DNA from: Pseudoflavonifractor sp. 524-17
GTDB taxonomy: Bacteria; Bacillota; Clostridia; Oscillospirales; Oscillospiraceae
Direction: 5' to 3'
Assembly (NCBI RefSeq): GCF_009935845.1
Contig: NZ_QWEK01000022.1
Span: forward strand, 1 to 64,000
DNA length: 64,000 bases
The translations under genes and the position numbers were made by a program. Shown in pieces: positions 43,704-52,351 of the stretch. Numbering within the stretch: the first letter of the stretch is position 1; every line of letters starts with the position of its first letter. The notes below the pieces were generated by a model. That model did no database searches and was not told the origin of the DNA. It saw only the letters and a list, made by a program, of their open reading frames with translations.

Positions 43704-44648
43704 TTACTCCCCCAATCGGATCTGCGGATTCAGCCAGGCGCACAGCAGGTCGCAGCCCAGGCACACCAGGACAAAGACCAGCCCTGTAAAGAGCACATAG
43801 CCCCGAAGGGCGGTATAGTCCCGGTTCTGGATGGCGGCCAGCGCATAGCTCCCAATCCCTGGCACAGAGAAAATCTGCTCCGTAATCATAGAGCCCCCCA
43901 GAAGACCGCCGAAGGCGCTGGCTATGTGCGTCACTGTGGGGGGCAGGGCGTTGCGCAGGGCGTGGCGGAGGAGCAGCCTGCCCCGCCCCAGGCCCTTAGC
44001 CCGGGCGGTGAGAATGTAGTTCCGCCCCAGCTCCCCCAGCAAAGAGGCCCGCAGCAGCCGGGCCGCCGCGCAGGCGGAGGCGGCGGACACCGCCAGACAG
44101 GGCAGGACAAAGTGCAGCGGCCCCTCCGCCCCGCTGCTGGGCAGAACCCGCAGCTTTTGGGCAAAGAGCCAGATGAGAAAGTAGGCCAGGCAGAACCCGG
44201 GGACGGACATCACCGTCACCAGCACAGCCCGGCCCGCCGCGTCCACAAACCGGCCGTGAAACAGGGCCAGCAGGACGCCCCCAAAAATCCCCGCCGCCGC
44301 AATCACCGCCAGGGCCATGCCGCTGAGGATCAGCGTGTTGGGCAGCAGGCGGAGCATCTCCCCCAGCACCGGCTTGTCATCCATAAGCGAACGCCCCAGG
44401 TCCCCCCGGAGCACGCCCGCCATCCACCGGCCGTACTGCACCGGCGCCGGGACGGTGAGGCCCAGCGCCTCCCGCAGGGCCTGGATTTCCTCCCGGGTTG
44501 GGACGTAGTCCGGGTCCACGCTGGCCCGGTTGACGGCCGGGTCCCCCCGGGCCGCCAGCCCCAGGCCGAAGGCCAGCAAGGTGATGCCCAGGAGGATGGG
44601 GACCGTCCACAGCAGCTTCTTTCCAGTGTAGCGCAGGATATGGCCCAA
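43704..44648 (-). CDS. Opp/Nik-type ABC permease (DppB-like)
   Basis: A 314-residue permease. GHILRYTGKKLLWTVPILLG opens the first helix; the EAA loop NYILTARAKGLGRGRLLLRH and the C-terminal VFTGLVFVLVCLGCDLLCAW are typical of DppB/NikB. The start is TTG 44648: GGGAGGGGG lies nine bases upstream and the encoded start GHILRY fits the family; the longer frame to 44711 is outside the family. It follows the binding protein by about 75 bases. Confidence 0.88.
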   Translation of the reverse strand: MGHILRYTGKKLLWTVPILLGITLLAFGLGLAARGDPAVNRASVDPDYVPTREEIQALREALGLTVPAPVQYGRWMAGVLRGDLGRSLMDDKPVLGEMLRLLPNTLILSGMALAVIAAAGIFGGVLLALFHGRFVDAAGRAVLVTVMSVPGFCLAYFLIWLFAQKLRVLPSSGAEGPLHFVLPCLAVSAASACAAARLLRASLLGELGRNYILTARAKGLGRGRLLLRHALRNALPPTVTHIASAFGGLLGGSMITEQIFSVPGIGSYALAAIQNRDYTALRGYVLFTGLVFVLVCLGCDLLCAWLNPQIRLGE

Positions 44649-44722
44649 AGGTTCTGCCCCCTCCCTATTGACAGCCAAATCTTGGAACGCAAAAAGCATT
44701 CCCCGCTGCAAATTGCAGCTTC

Positions 44723-46339
44723 TTACACCCCGCCCACCCAGGCCAGATGGGACAGGTCCACATGGTCGGTAAAGTCCTCATAGCCGGTGATCTGCTCCCG
44801 GTTATAGATCAGGTTGCTGGTGTCGTAAAACAGGGGGATCACCGGCAGCTGTGTGTTGGCAATCTCCTGGAGCTCCACCGCCAGCGCGTGGAAGCGGCCG
44901 TCGTCCAAGGTGCCCCTCATCTCCGTTAGCAGCCCGTCCGCGTACTCATTGTGATAGGCCAGGTGCTGGGACTGGTTATAGGATCCCTCGCTGCCCAGGT
45001 ACATGTTCAGGAAGAGATAGGCGTTCAGGTTGGCCATGCCGTGGGTCATGAAATTGGCCCCCAGCTCCCCGTTTTCGGACATCTCGGAGTAAGTGGAGGA
45101 GTCGATGATGTTCACCGTGGCGTCAATGCCGATCTGGGCCAGCTGGGACTGGATATACTCCATCATCTCTTTATAAGGCCCCCGGTCCAGATACAGGGAA
45201 CGGGTATACATGTCCACCTGGATCCGCTGCTCCCCCAGCACCTCCCGGGCCAGCTCCTTTGCCCTGTCCATATCATACTCCACCGGCAGCTCCACCCAGT
45301 CGGGGCACATCCGGTTGATCAGGTTCTGGGTGGGCTTGGCGTAGCCGCCCCAGAGCTGGTCCACAATGAGCTGGCGGTCAATGGCCAGACTCACCGCCTG
45401 ACGCAGGCGCACATCGGAGAAAGGGGTGCCCTCCCCCTTGAGGAGCATAAAGTGGGTGATATTGGAGGTGTGTACCGCCATGGCAAAGCGGCTGTCCTTC
45501 AGCAGCTCGTCCCCCAAGGCGGCGGGCATGGCCCCCAGGTCCAGCACCCCCATCACCTCCTCGCTGTCCAAAGCGGCGTACCGGGCCTGGGGATCGCTGA
45601 TGACCCGCACCCGGATGTTTTCCGTTTTGGCCGGCTCTCCCCAGTAGCCGTCAAAGGCCTTCAGCACAGCGTACTCGTCCTCCTTCACCTCGGTGATGAC
45701 GTAGGGCCCGGTACCCACCGGCTGTTCCGTAAAGCAGCCGGTCTCCGGATCCCAGGAGCCGGGGCAGAAGATACAGCTGGCGTAGTCCTTCATGTTGAAG
45801 AGCAGCCGGGGGACGGGCTGTTCAAAGCGGACGGTGACGGTATAATCGTCCACCTTCTCGCAGCCAATGAGACCCGGGTAGAGGTCCGCCACCCTGAAGC
45901 TGGTATACCGGGAGTACCCGTTCTCCAGCAGCTGGTAGCGCTTGAAGTTCTCCACCACAATGTCCGCGTTGAACGCCTCCCCGTTCTGGAACCTGACCCC
46001 CTGCCGGAGATAAAAGGTCCAGGCAGTGGCGTCCTCATTGCGCTGCCACCTCTCGGCCAGCACCCCCACGGGGCTGCCTGTCTCGTCTGCGGAGATCAGC
46101 GGCTCCCACGCCCCCAGCAGCTTGTGGGAGAAGTATACGTCCTCCACCCCCGGGGCCAGCGTGCGGGCGCCGGCCAGGACGATTACGTCCTCTTTGCCGT
46201 GTGCCGCCGGGGTACTCGCGGCAGGGGCGGAGGGAGCCGGACTGGCGGTGTCCGGCGCGGCAGGACCACCGCAGGCCGCCAGGCACAGGGACACAGCCCC
46301 AGCCAGCAGGCTGCCAAGCAGGCGCTTTCTTGGATTCAT
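44723..46339 (-). CDS. ABC transporter family 5 solute-binding lipoprotein
   Basis: A 538-residue extracellular binding protein of the nickel/peptide type. The lipobox is LCLAACGGPA with Cys23 as the anchor, then a Pro/Ala linker. Domain features include YFSHKLLGAWEPLISADETG, WTFYLRQGVRFQNGEAFNAD and PVGTGPYVITEVKEDEYAVL (about 170-190). Its ligand cannot be seen, but the cobalamin riboswitch upstream suggests cobalt, a cobalt chelate or a corrinoid-related substrate. Start ATG 46339 follows GGAAGG. First gene of the importer operon. Confidence 0.9.
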   Translation of the reverse strand: MNPRKRLLGSLLAGAVSLCLAACGGPAAPDTASPAPSAPAASTPAAHGKEDVIVLAGARTLAPGVEDVYFSHKLLGAWEPLISADETGSPVGVLAERWQRNEDATAWTFYLRQGVRFQNGEAFNADIVVENFKRYQLLENGYSRYTSFRVADLYPGLIGCEKVDDYTVTVRFEQPVPRLLFNMKDYASCIFCPGSWDPETGCFTEQPVGTGPYVITEVKEDEYAVLKAFDGYWGEPAKTENIRVRVISDPQARYAALDSEEVMGVLDLGAMPAALGDELLKDSRFAMAVHTSNITHFMLLKGEGTPFSDVRLRQAVSLAIDRQLIVDQLWGGYAKPTQNLINRMCPDWVELPVEYDMDRAKELAREVLGEQRIQVDMYTRSLYLDRGPYKEMMEYIQSQLAQIGIDATVNIIDSSTYSEMSENGELGANFMTHGMANLNAYLFLNMYLGSEGSYNQSQHLAYHNEYADGLLTEMRGTLDDGRFHALAVELQEIANTQLPVIPLFYDTSNLIYNREQITGYEDFTDHVDLSHLAWVGGV

Positions 46340-46384
46340 AACGATCCTTCCTTTCTGCCCGTTCTGTCCGCCGCGGCCCATAAC

Positions 46385-46435
46385 AAAAAAAGCGGACTGT
46401 CACTACAGTCCGCGCAGGCACCACCCTGATATGGC
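46385..46435 (-). terminator. attenuator with T-box-like motif before importer operon
   Basis: On the minus strand CATATCAGGGTGGTGCCTGC is followed by GCGGACTGT-AGTG-ACAGTCCGC and TTTTTTTG: an intrinsic terminator. The part AGGGTGGTGCC looks like the T-box antiterminator string (AGGGTGGTACC at the alaS leader) with one A-to-G change. It is about 110 bases downstream of the cobalamin aptamer and is probably its expression platform. Confidence 0.65.
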
Positions 46436-46544
46436 TTTTTCGGGTACAACACCCCAAGCCCCTAACCTCTGCGGCTGCAAAAATCGGGGCGCTCTCCATC
46501 TGATAAGGCTGTTGAGCGGCTTTGACCGGAAGCGTCAACATCCC

Positions 46545-46725
46545 CTTTCAAGCAGGTTTCCTGGCTGACAGATCTCCGCAGCCCCCCGCCTTCTCATACC
46601 CTGGGTACAATGGCGTTATGGGGGGCCGCTCCCTGCTCACAGTGACCGGATCGCTCGGGATTTCCACCCGATTCCCTCTTCGCGGCCCCGGAAAAACCGG
46701 AACCGCGCACTTGAAAGGAACATTC
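46545..46725 (-). ncRNA. cobalamin riboswitch
   Basis: On the minus strand P1 forms between CCTTTCAAG and CTTGAAAGG. The conserved B12 elements are visible: GGGAATCGGGTGGAAATCCC, GAGCGATCCGGTCACTGTGA and the B12-box-like CAGCCAGGAAACCTGCTTG. All are in the expected order. Adenosylcobalamin or related corrinoid binding should reduce expression of the transporter operon downstream. Confidence 0.9.
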
Positions 46726-46826
46726 AGTTGTCCCCGCTATTATATCAGCAACCGGTGAAATGTCAACCGGCGGGCGGCAAGAAGTTTAAAAACCAGTTTT
46801 ACCGCCGTCCGCAGCGGCTCAAAAAA

Positions 46827-46855
46827 CGGAGGGGCGCAGCCGCGCCCCTCTGGCT
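46827..46855 (-). terminator. terminator of nup/FMN reductase operon
   Basis: GAGGGGCGC, AGCC loop, GCGCCCCTC; on the minus strand followed by CGTTTTTTG. It is 45 bases after the flavin-reductase gene stop. Confidence 0.82.
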
Positions 46856-46899
46856 GCCGGAAAGCCGGCCATCAGCGCTTCCCTCTTGTGTCCGGCCGG

Positions 46900-47610
46900 C
46901 TATCCCAGTCCGCGGACACGGTATCCCTCCGCCAGCGCCTGTGTGTCCTCAAAACCCAAAAAGTTGGCGCTGGCGACGCTCTCCCCGGCGGCGCGGAGCC
47001 CCTGGCGGACGATTTTGCACATATAGGCCACTTTTTTTCCCAGCGCCTCCGCCTCCGCCATGCCGATCTCGTCCTTCAGCTCGCTGCCGTTGCCGGAGCA
47101 CACCGATGCGCCGTTATAAAACGGCACGCCGCCGCCCACAATGTTTGTCCCCGTCGCCTGCAGCATATTGTTGAGCACCGACAGGCAGAAATCCTGCCCT
47201 CCGTTTCTCATTCCGCCCACCGCAATGCTTCCGCCCATACGGCTTCCAAACGCCCCCTGGCGCGCGTCCCGGCTGAAGGGCCTCATGCGGCTCATGAAGT
47301 TTTGCAGCAGTCCGGTGGCCGTCATATAGTACAGGGGCGTGGCCAGGATGATTCCATCGCACTTTCTGTACAGCTCATAGTACTCCCGGCACATATCGTC
47401 CCGGATCACCGGGCAGTAGCCGCACTGGAGCTTTAGGCAGACGCCGCAGTTGCGGCAGCACTGTATGTTTTTTCCGTGCAGATAAATGCCATATACCTCC
47501 ACGCCGCCCACAGACTCCGCCGCGTTCAGCGCCGCCGCCAGCGCCTGCTTTGTCACGCTGTCCCGGGGACTGCCGCAGATCCCCAGCAGTTTCACTCGGT
47601 CCGTTGTCAT
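46900..47610 (-). CDS. flavodoxin-fold NADPH-dependent FMN reductase / iron-sulfur flavoprotein-like
   Basis: A 236-residue protein with a flavodoxin-like start (VKLLGICGSPRDSVTKQALA), the phosphate-binding loop ICGSPRDS, and a compact cysteine motif CCRNCGVCLKLQCGYC (about residues 52-67) as in archaeal/clostridial iron-sulfur flavoproteins. ILATPLYYMTATGLLQNFMS is the family's flavin-contact segment. Likely an FMN-bound redox protein; partner unknown. It begins 18 bases after the permease nupQ ends, so it shares that transcript. Start ATG 47610. Confidence 0.88.
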   Translation of the reverse strand: MTTDRVKLLGICGSPRDSVTKQALAAALNAAESVGGVEVYGIYLHGKNIQCCRNCGVCLKLQCGYCPVIRDDMCREYYELYRKCDGIILATPLYYMTATGLLQNFMSRMRPFSRDARQGAFGSRMGGSIAVGGMRNGGQDFCLSVLNNMLQATGTNIVGGGVPFYNGASVCSGNGSELKDEIGMAEAEALGKKVAYMCKIVRQGLRAAGESVASANFLGFEDTQALAEGYRVRGLG

Positions 47611-47628
47611 ATCGCCTCAAATCCCGTT

Positions 47629-48573
47629 TTAAACGGATTGGCCTCCCTTCTGAAAGAATGTTCCGTGCCCCTCCGGCTGATTGCCGCTCCCCGACACAAA
47701 CATAACCGCCAGGGTAAAGAGATAGGGCAGCATCAGCATGAACTGATAGGGCACGTCAACCCCGATGGCCTGGAGATTGAGCTGCAGCGCGTCCGCAAAT
47801 CCATACAGCAGACAGCCTAAAAAGGCTCCAATCGGGTGATATTTTCCCAAAATAATAATCGCAAACGCGGCGTAGCCCTTTTCCGCCGACATGCCCTCCA
47901 CGAAGCTGCCGGAGGCCGCCACCGACAGACACGCCCCCGCCACACCGGCAATGGCCCCTGTGAGCAATACGCTGGCAAACCGGTACCGGCGCACGGCCAG
48001 CCCCAGTGTATCCGCGGCGTAGGGATTCTCCCCCATAGCCCGGCACTGAAGTCCCAGGGCCGTCTTGGAGAAGAAGAACCAGGTGGCCAGCACCAGAAGG
48101 AAGGACAGGTACACCAGCACATTTTGCCGGAACAGAATCTCTCCTACCAAAGGGAGAGCCCCCAGCAGCGGCACCTTCCAGTCCCCAAAGGGCGTGATGG
48201 AGGGGAACTCCACCGAGACCCCGAACAGGCTGCGGAAATAGAAGCTGGTCAGCCCGCTGGCCAGCAGCACCACCGCCGTGCCCACCAGGGCGGATTTACT
48301 CCCTAAAAACACCACCATATAGCCGTAGACCGCCGCCAGCAGCACGCCGGATACCGCCGCCGCCAGCAGGCCCAGCCACAGGCTTCCCGAGAAGCTGGCG
48401 GCGGTAAAGCCGCTGAACGCCCCCAGCAGCAGAATGCCCTCCAGCTCAATGCTGCTCACCCCCGCCTTGTCGGAGTAAATCCCGCCGATGGCCGCCAGCG
48501 TATAGGGGGTGGCCATTCGAACAGTGGCCTGCAAAAGAGACAGCAGAACCGCCGGAGTAAACCCATTACCCAT
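47629..48573 (-). CDS. nucleoside ABC transporter permease (NupQ-like)
   Basis: A 314-residue permease with about eight helices and the BPD_transp_2 fold. IGGIYSDKAGVSSIELEGIL, CRAMGENPYAADTLGLAVRR and YAAFAIIILGKYHPIGAFLG are typical of the second permease of BMP-lipoprotein nucleoside importers. It overlaps the first permease gene by eight bases. Start ATG 48573; upstream frame not family-like. The system's ATPase gene is broken (see 49645-51040). Confidence 0.9.
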   Translation of the reverse strand: MGNGFTPAVLLSLLQATVRMATPYTLAAIGGIYSDKAGVSSIELEGILLLGAFSGFTAASFSGSLWLGLLAAAVSGVLLAAVYGYMVVFLGSKSALVGTAVVLLASGLTSFYFRSLFGVSVEFPSITPFGDWKVPLLGALPLVGEILFRQNVLVYLSFLLVLATWFFFSKTALGLQCRAMGENPYAADTLGLAVRRYRFASVLLTGAIAGVAGACLSVAASGSFVEGMSAEKGYAAFAIIILGKYHPIGAFLGCLLYGFADALQLNLQAIGVDVPYQFMLMLPYLFTLAVMFVSGSGNQPEGHGTFFQKGGQSV

Positions 48574-49648
48574 TCTGTGCCCCCCCTTTCTTTCGGACAA
48601 AGAGCGACTTTTGCTCGAAAATCGAAAATCCCACCACAAACAGGAGCACCAGCGCCTGCAAAATCGCCGCCAGCGTACTGGGAATCCCGGCGCTGCGCGC
48701 CATCTGGTTGGAGCCGGTATTCAGCATCCCGAAAAGCAGCGCGCTGAAGATAATCCCAATGGGGTGCAGCCGGCCCAGCAGCGCCACGGCAATGGCGTTG
48801 TAGCCATATCCCGGCGATAGGCCGGGGTACAGCTTCCACGCCGTGCCCAGCACCTCAATGCCGCCGGCCAGGCCGGCGATCCCTCCGCTGAGAGCCATGG
48901 TGGACACCGTCACCATCCCCACGTTGATTCCGCCGTATTTCGCCGCGCCCGCATTGCGCCCGGTAGCCTTGATTTTATAGCCCCAGGTGGTCCGCTCCAA
49001 AAAGAGATAGATCAAAACTGCCGCCGCAAGCGCAATCAGAAATCCCAGGTGGAGGCGGGTACCTGAGAGCAGGTAGGGCAGCCGCGCCCCCTGGGCGATC
49101 TCCTGGGTTTCCGGATAGATCCCCCGGGGCTCGGCAATGGGACCGCCGATTCCCACCAGATATTTCACCAGCAGCACCATCACCGACGAGAGCATCACGG
49201 ATGCCACCACCTCCGAGGCCCCTCTCGCCGCCTTGAAGTAACCGGGGATTGCCCCCCAAATCCCACCGAAGAGGAAGGCGCTGAGCAGGCACGCGGTTAT
49301 CATCAGCCAAGAGGGCAGGGGCGCGTTATGCAGGGCCATCTCACACAGGACGCAGCCCAGGGTGCCGGCGTAGAACTGCCCCTCCGCGCCGATGTTGAAG
49401 GAAGAACCCTTGAAGGCCACCGCCACGCCTACGCCAATGAGCAGCAGCGGCGTCGCCTTGGTCAGGGTCTGGGTAATAGCCGTCTTGCTGCCAAAGGCCC
49501 CCGCCAGAATGCCGGCGTACGCCTCCAGCGGATGGAACCCCGCCAGCAGCAGAAACACGGCCCCCGCCAGCAGCGAGCAGACAATGGCGCATAAAATCAA
49601 TCCCAAAGATTTTGCGCTCTTTTTTCCCATGCGCTTCAGGCCGGTCAT
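48566..49648 (-). CDS. nucleoside ABC transporter permease (NupP-like)
   Basis: A 360-residue permease. FKGSSFNIGAEGQFYAGTLG, RGASEVVASVMLSSVMVLLV, GRNAGAAKYGGINVGMVTVS and ALLGRLHPIGIIFSALLFGM are hallmarks of the first permease of these systems. About ten helices. It overlaps the ATPase remnant by four bases (ATGA) and the second permease by eight. Both permeases are intact, in contrast to the ATPase. Confidence 0.92.
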   Translation of the reverse strand: MTGLKRMGKKSAKSLGLILCAIVCSLLAGAVFLLLAGFHPLEAYAGILAGAFGSKTAITQTLTKATPLLLIGVGVAVAFKGSSFNIGAEGQFYAGTLGCVLCEMALHNAPLPSWLMITACLLSAFLFGGIWGAIPGYFKAARGASEVVASVMLSSVMVLLVKYLVGIGGPIAEPRGIYPETQEIAQGARLPYLLSGTRLHLGFLIALAAAVLIYLFLERTTWGYKIKATGRNAGAAKYGGINVGMVTVSTMALSGGIAGLAGGIEVLGTAWKLYPGLSPGYGYNAIAVALLGRLHPIGIIFSALLFGMLNTGSNQMARSAGIPSTLAAILQALVLLFVVGFSIFEQKSLFVRKKGGAQNG

Positions 49649-51040
49649 ACACTCACATCCTCTCTGGGCCCCTGGGCCATTTTCCCGCTCTTCTCCCCCG
49701 CCATCATTAATCCCAGCTCCTGGGTTGTCACCTCATCCGGATAGACGATACCGGTAATCTCTCCGCCGTGGAGCACCATAATCCGGTCGCTGAGGGTCAT
49801 AATCTCCTCCAGCTCCGCGGAAATCAGCAGCACTCCCTTGCCCTGATCCCGCTGCTCCAGCAGGCAGGTGTGGATATACTCCACCGCTCCCACATCCAGC
49901 CCCCGGGTGGGCTTCACCGCCACCACCAGCTCCGGCTGGGCGGCCAGCTCTCTGGCTATCACTACCTTTTGCTGGTTGCCGCCAGTGTAAACTCCATAAT
50001 CAGGCCGTGTTTGCGCCGGTCCTCCGGAATATGGGCCAGACCGGCGTTGCGTATGGTCCTCACACTGGCGTTACAGATCTCTTTGCCGTCCAAAGTAACG
50101 CTGCCGCGCCCTGGGCTTTCCGCAGGCCGGTGATGGCCTCCGCCAGCTCCTTTTGTCCGTTTCCGTCCACTCCCGCCACACCCAGGATCTCGTTGGAGTA
50201 CACGCAAAAGCTCAGGCCCTTCACCGCCTCTTTTTTGTCATCCCTGACGGTGAGATCCTTTACCTCCAGCACCTTTCGCCTTGGCTGGGCGGGGTCCGTC
50301 CCCTTCTTCTCCAGTACGGCCAGATCCCGGCCTATCATCATCCGCGCCATGGCGCCGGCGTCCGCGTCCTTGGTGTCCACAATGCCGCTCACCCGGCCCA
50401 GCCGGAGGACCATCACCCGCTGGCTGATCTCCTTTACCTCGTCCAGCTTGTGGCTGATAAAGAGGACGGATTTCCCCTCCTTTTGCAGCTGCCGGATGAT
50501 GGCAAACAGGGACTGGGTCTCCTGGGGGGTCAGCACTGCCGTAGGCTCGTCCAGCACCAAAATCTCCGCGCCCCGGAAGAGGGCCTTCATAATCTCCACC
50601 CGCCGCTGGAGGCCCACCGGCAGGTCCTTTACCCTGGCGTCCGCCGGCACGTCAAACTGATAGCGCTGGAAAAACTCGCTGATGGCCCGGTTGATGGCCC
50701 GGCGGTTGAGGAGCTTTCCCGTAAACTTCTGCATCCCCAGCACCAGGTTTTCCGCTACGGTAAACTGGTTCATCAGCATAAAGTGCTGGTGTACCATGCC
50801 AATGCCCAGCCGGATGGCATCCTTGGGTGTGGCCACATGCGCCGCCTGGCCCCGGATGTAAATCTCCCCCCGGCCCGGCGGGTCCATGCCGTAAATTCCC
50901 CGCATCAGCGTCGTCTTTCCCGCGCCGTTCTCCCCTAAAATTGCCAGTACTTCCCCCTGGTCCAGGGTAAACGAGATGTTATCATTTGCCACCAGCGTTC
51001 CAAAGGTCTTTGTAACCCCCTGAATCTCCAACGCATACAT
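49645..51040 (-). pseudogene. nucleoside ABC transporter ATPase (NupO-like), broken in second domain
   Basis: The N-terminal nucleotide-binding domain is complete (Walker A GENGAGKTT; signature VGLQRRVEIMKAL; Walker B ILVLDEPTAVL), and the frame continues through FCVYSNEILGVAGVDGNGQK to about residue 312. There, near 50102-50110, a one- or two-base shift moves the text to another frame (GSVTLDGKEICNASVRTIRN, HIPEDRRKHGLIMEF). A second disruption, at about 49988, removes the roughly 55 residues between EFTLA and GGNQQKVVIARELAAQ, including most of the second Walker region's preceding helix, and shifts frame again; the remainder through the second domain ends normally at 49645. The gene cannot give a full protein. 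The first shift might be a base-call error; the deletion cannot. Confidence 0.85.
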
Positions 51041-51115
51041 CTGGTCACCGCTCCTTTATTGACGGCCCGCTCCCGGGGAAAGGGGGCGGGCCCGGTTTCT
51101 GTCATGCCGCTGTGC

Positions 51116-52147
51116 TTAATATTCGCCGATATCAATGGTAATGCTGTCCGTCCGGAAGCCCTCCAGCGCCGCGTTGTAAACCTCCATCACCTCGTCAGGC
51201 ACGGGGAGCTTTTCGTTGAAGAACACATTTGCGCCGCCGTTGAAGATATCCGCGAAATACTGCGCTCCGGGGGTAAAGGTGCCGTCCTTGATCTTCTCCG
51301 CCATCTCCACAAATACGGGCTCATAGTCGGAGATCATGTCCGCAATGAAGCAGTTGGGATAGGTCTGGGTAATATGGCCGTAGCTGCCAAAGCCCAGAAC
51401 CCCCTGGCCCTTGCACTCGTCCACCGCCTGGAATACCCCCTGGGCCGCGGCGTTGGCGTTGCCGAAGATGATATCGCAGCCGTTGTTGACCAGGGCCAGC
51501 GTGGCCTCCCGGGCCTTGCCCACGTCGGTGGAGGTACCCAGATAGGTAATGACCACTTCCACTGTGGCGTCCGTGTCCTTCACGCCCTGCTCAAAGCCCT
51601 TCATGGTCTTCGTAATGGCCGACAGCTCCTCACTGCCCACCAGACCCACCTTTTTGGTCTTGGTCATCTTTGCCGCCAGCACCCCCAGCATATAGCTGGC
51701 CTGCTCGGACTTGACATAGATGGGGGTGACGTTCTCCGTCATAATGGTGCCCCCCGAGGTGATGAACTGGGTATTTGGATAGTCTGGGGCCACCTTGGCG
51801 CAGGCGTCCTGATAGTCGTAGCTGTGACAGAACACCATAGTAAAGCCCCGCTCGCCGTAGTCCGTCAGGGCGTCAACGGCGTCCTGGGGCGATTTGGTCT
51901 CTGTGTAGCTGAACTCCGCGCCGATGGTCTCCGCCGCCTTTTTGGCCGCCTCATAGCCTGTGGTGCTCCAGCCGCCGTCGTTGATGGAACCGGGCAGCAG
52001 CACCGCTACCTTGTATTCGCCGGCTGCCGGTCTGCTCTCCTGGGGCTTGTCTGCCTGCGTTCCAGTTCCCCCCCTGCCGGCACAGGCCGCCAGCCCCAGG
52101 GCCAGTGTCATGGCAAGGATACTTCCCAGTAAACGCTGCTTTTTCAT
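51116..52147 (-). CDS. BMP-family nucleoside-binding lipoprotein (NupN-like)
   Basis: A 343-residue extracellular lipoprotein. The lipobox LGLAACAGR gives Cys22. The BMP fold shows VAVLLPGSINDGGWSTTGYE, MVFCHSYDYQDACAKVAPDY, QASYMLGVLAAKMTKTKKVG and GNANAAAQGVFQAVDECKGQ. It probably binds nucleosides. Start ATG 52147 lies nine bases after GGAGG; an earlier ATG at 52156 touches the site. It leads the nup operon and is transcribed from the promoter at 52206-52232. Confidence 0.92.
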   Translation of the reverse strand: MKKQRLLGSILAMTLALGLAACAGRGGTGTQADKPQESRPAAGEYKVAVLLPGSINDGGWSTTGYEAAKKAAETIGAEFSYTETKSPQDAVDALTDYGERGFTMVFCHSYDYQDACAKVAPDYPNTQFITSGGTIMTENVTPIYVKSEQASYMLGVLAAKMTKTKKVGLVGSEELSAITKTMKGFEQGVKDTDATVEVVITYLGTSTDVGKAREATLALVNNGCDIIFGNANAAAQGVFQAVDECKGQGVLGFGSYGHITQTYPNCFIADMISDYEPVFVEMAEKIKDGTFTPGAQYFADIFNGGANVFFNEKLPVPDEVMEVYNAALEGFRTDSITIDIGEY

Positions 52148-52205
52148 CCGTTCCATCCTCCAAACATTATTTTTTCAACAAACCGGCCGTATGCTGTATA
52201 CTCAG

Positions 52206-52262
52206 TATAGCATTATGAATCTAAAATTGCAACAGTTAAATTATTTTTGCAATAAAATTGCA
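52206..52262 (-). promoter_or_regulatory. promoter and candidate RpiR operator of nup operon
   Basis: On the minus strand the promoter is TTGCAA, 17 bases, TATACT, and the -35 is part of a repeated word TGCAATTTTA. Twenty bases upstream, TGCAATAAAATTGCA (52248-52262) is an inverted repeat with five-base arms. The two TTGCAA copies suggest a regulator site, perhaps for the adjacent MurR/RpiR protein. Confidence 0.55.
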
Positions 52263-52269
52263 TACCAGG

Positions 52270-52345
52270 CGGTAACGACAGAGGCGGCATCCCGGCCCAT
52301 TTCCTTGGGCTGGGGCACCGCCTCTGTCAAGCACGATTTGAACTC
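52270..52345 (-). terminator. long hairpin between rpiR and nup operon
   Basis: TGACAGAGGCGGTGCC pairs with GGCATCCCGCCTCTGTC-like sequence around a CAGCCCA-AGGAAA-TGGGCCG inner stem. It follows the rpiR gene by about ten bases and probably ends that transcript, although no T-run is present. Confidence 0.5.
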
Positions 52346-52351
52346 AAACTG

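Noticed and set aside
46035-46541. 168-codon minus-strand frame over the leader of the importer operon
   Set aside because: It covers the terminator and linker of the cobalamin riboswitch and changes to a shadow of the binding protein signal peptide.
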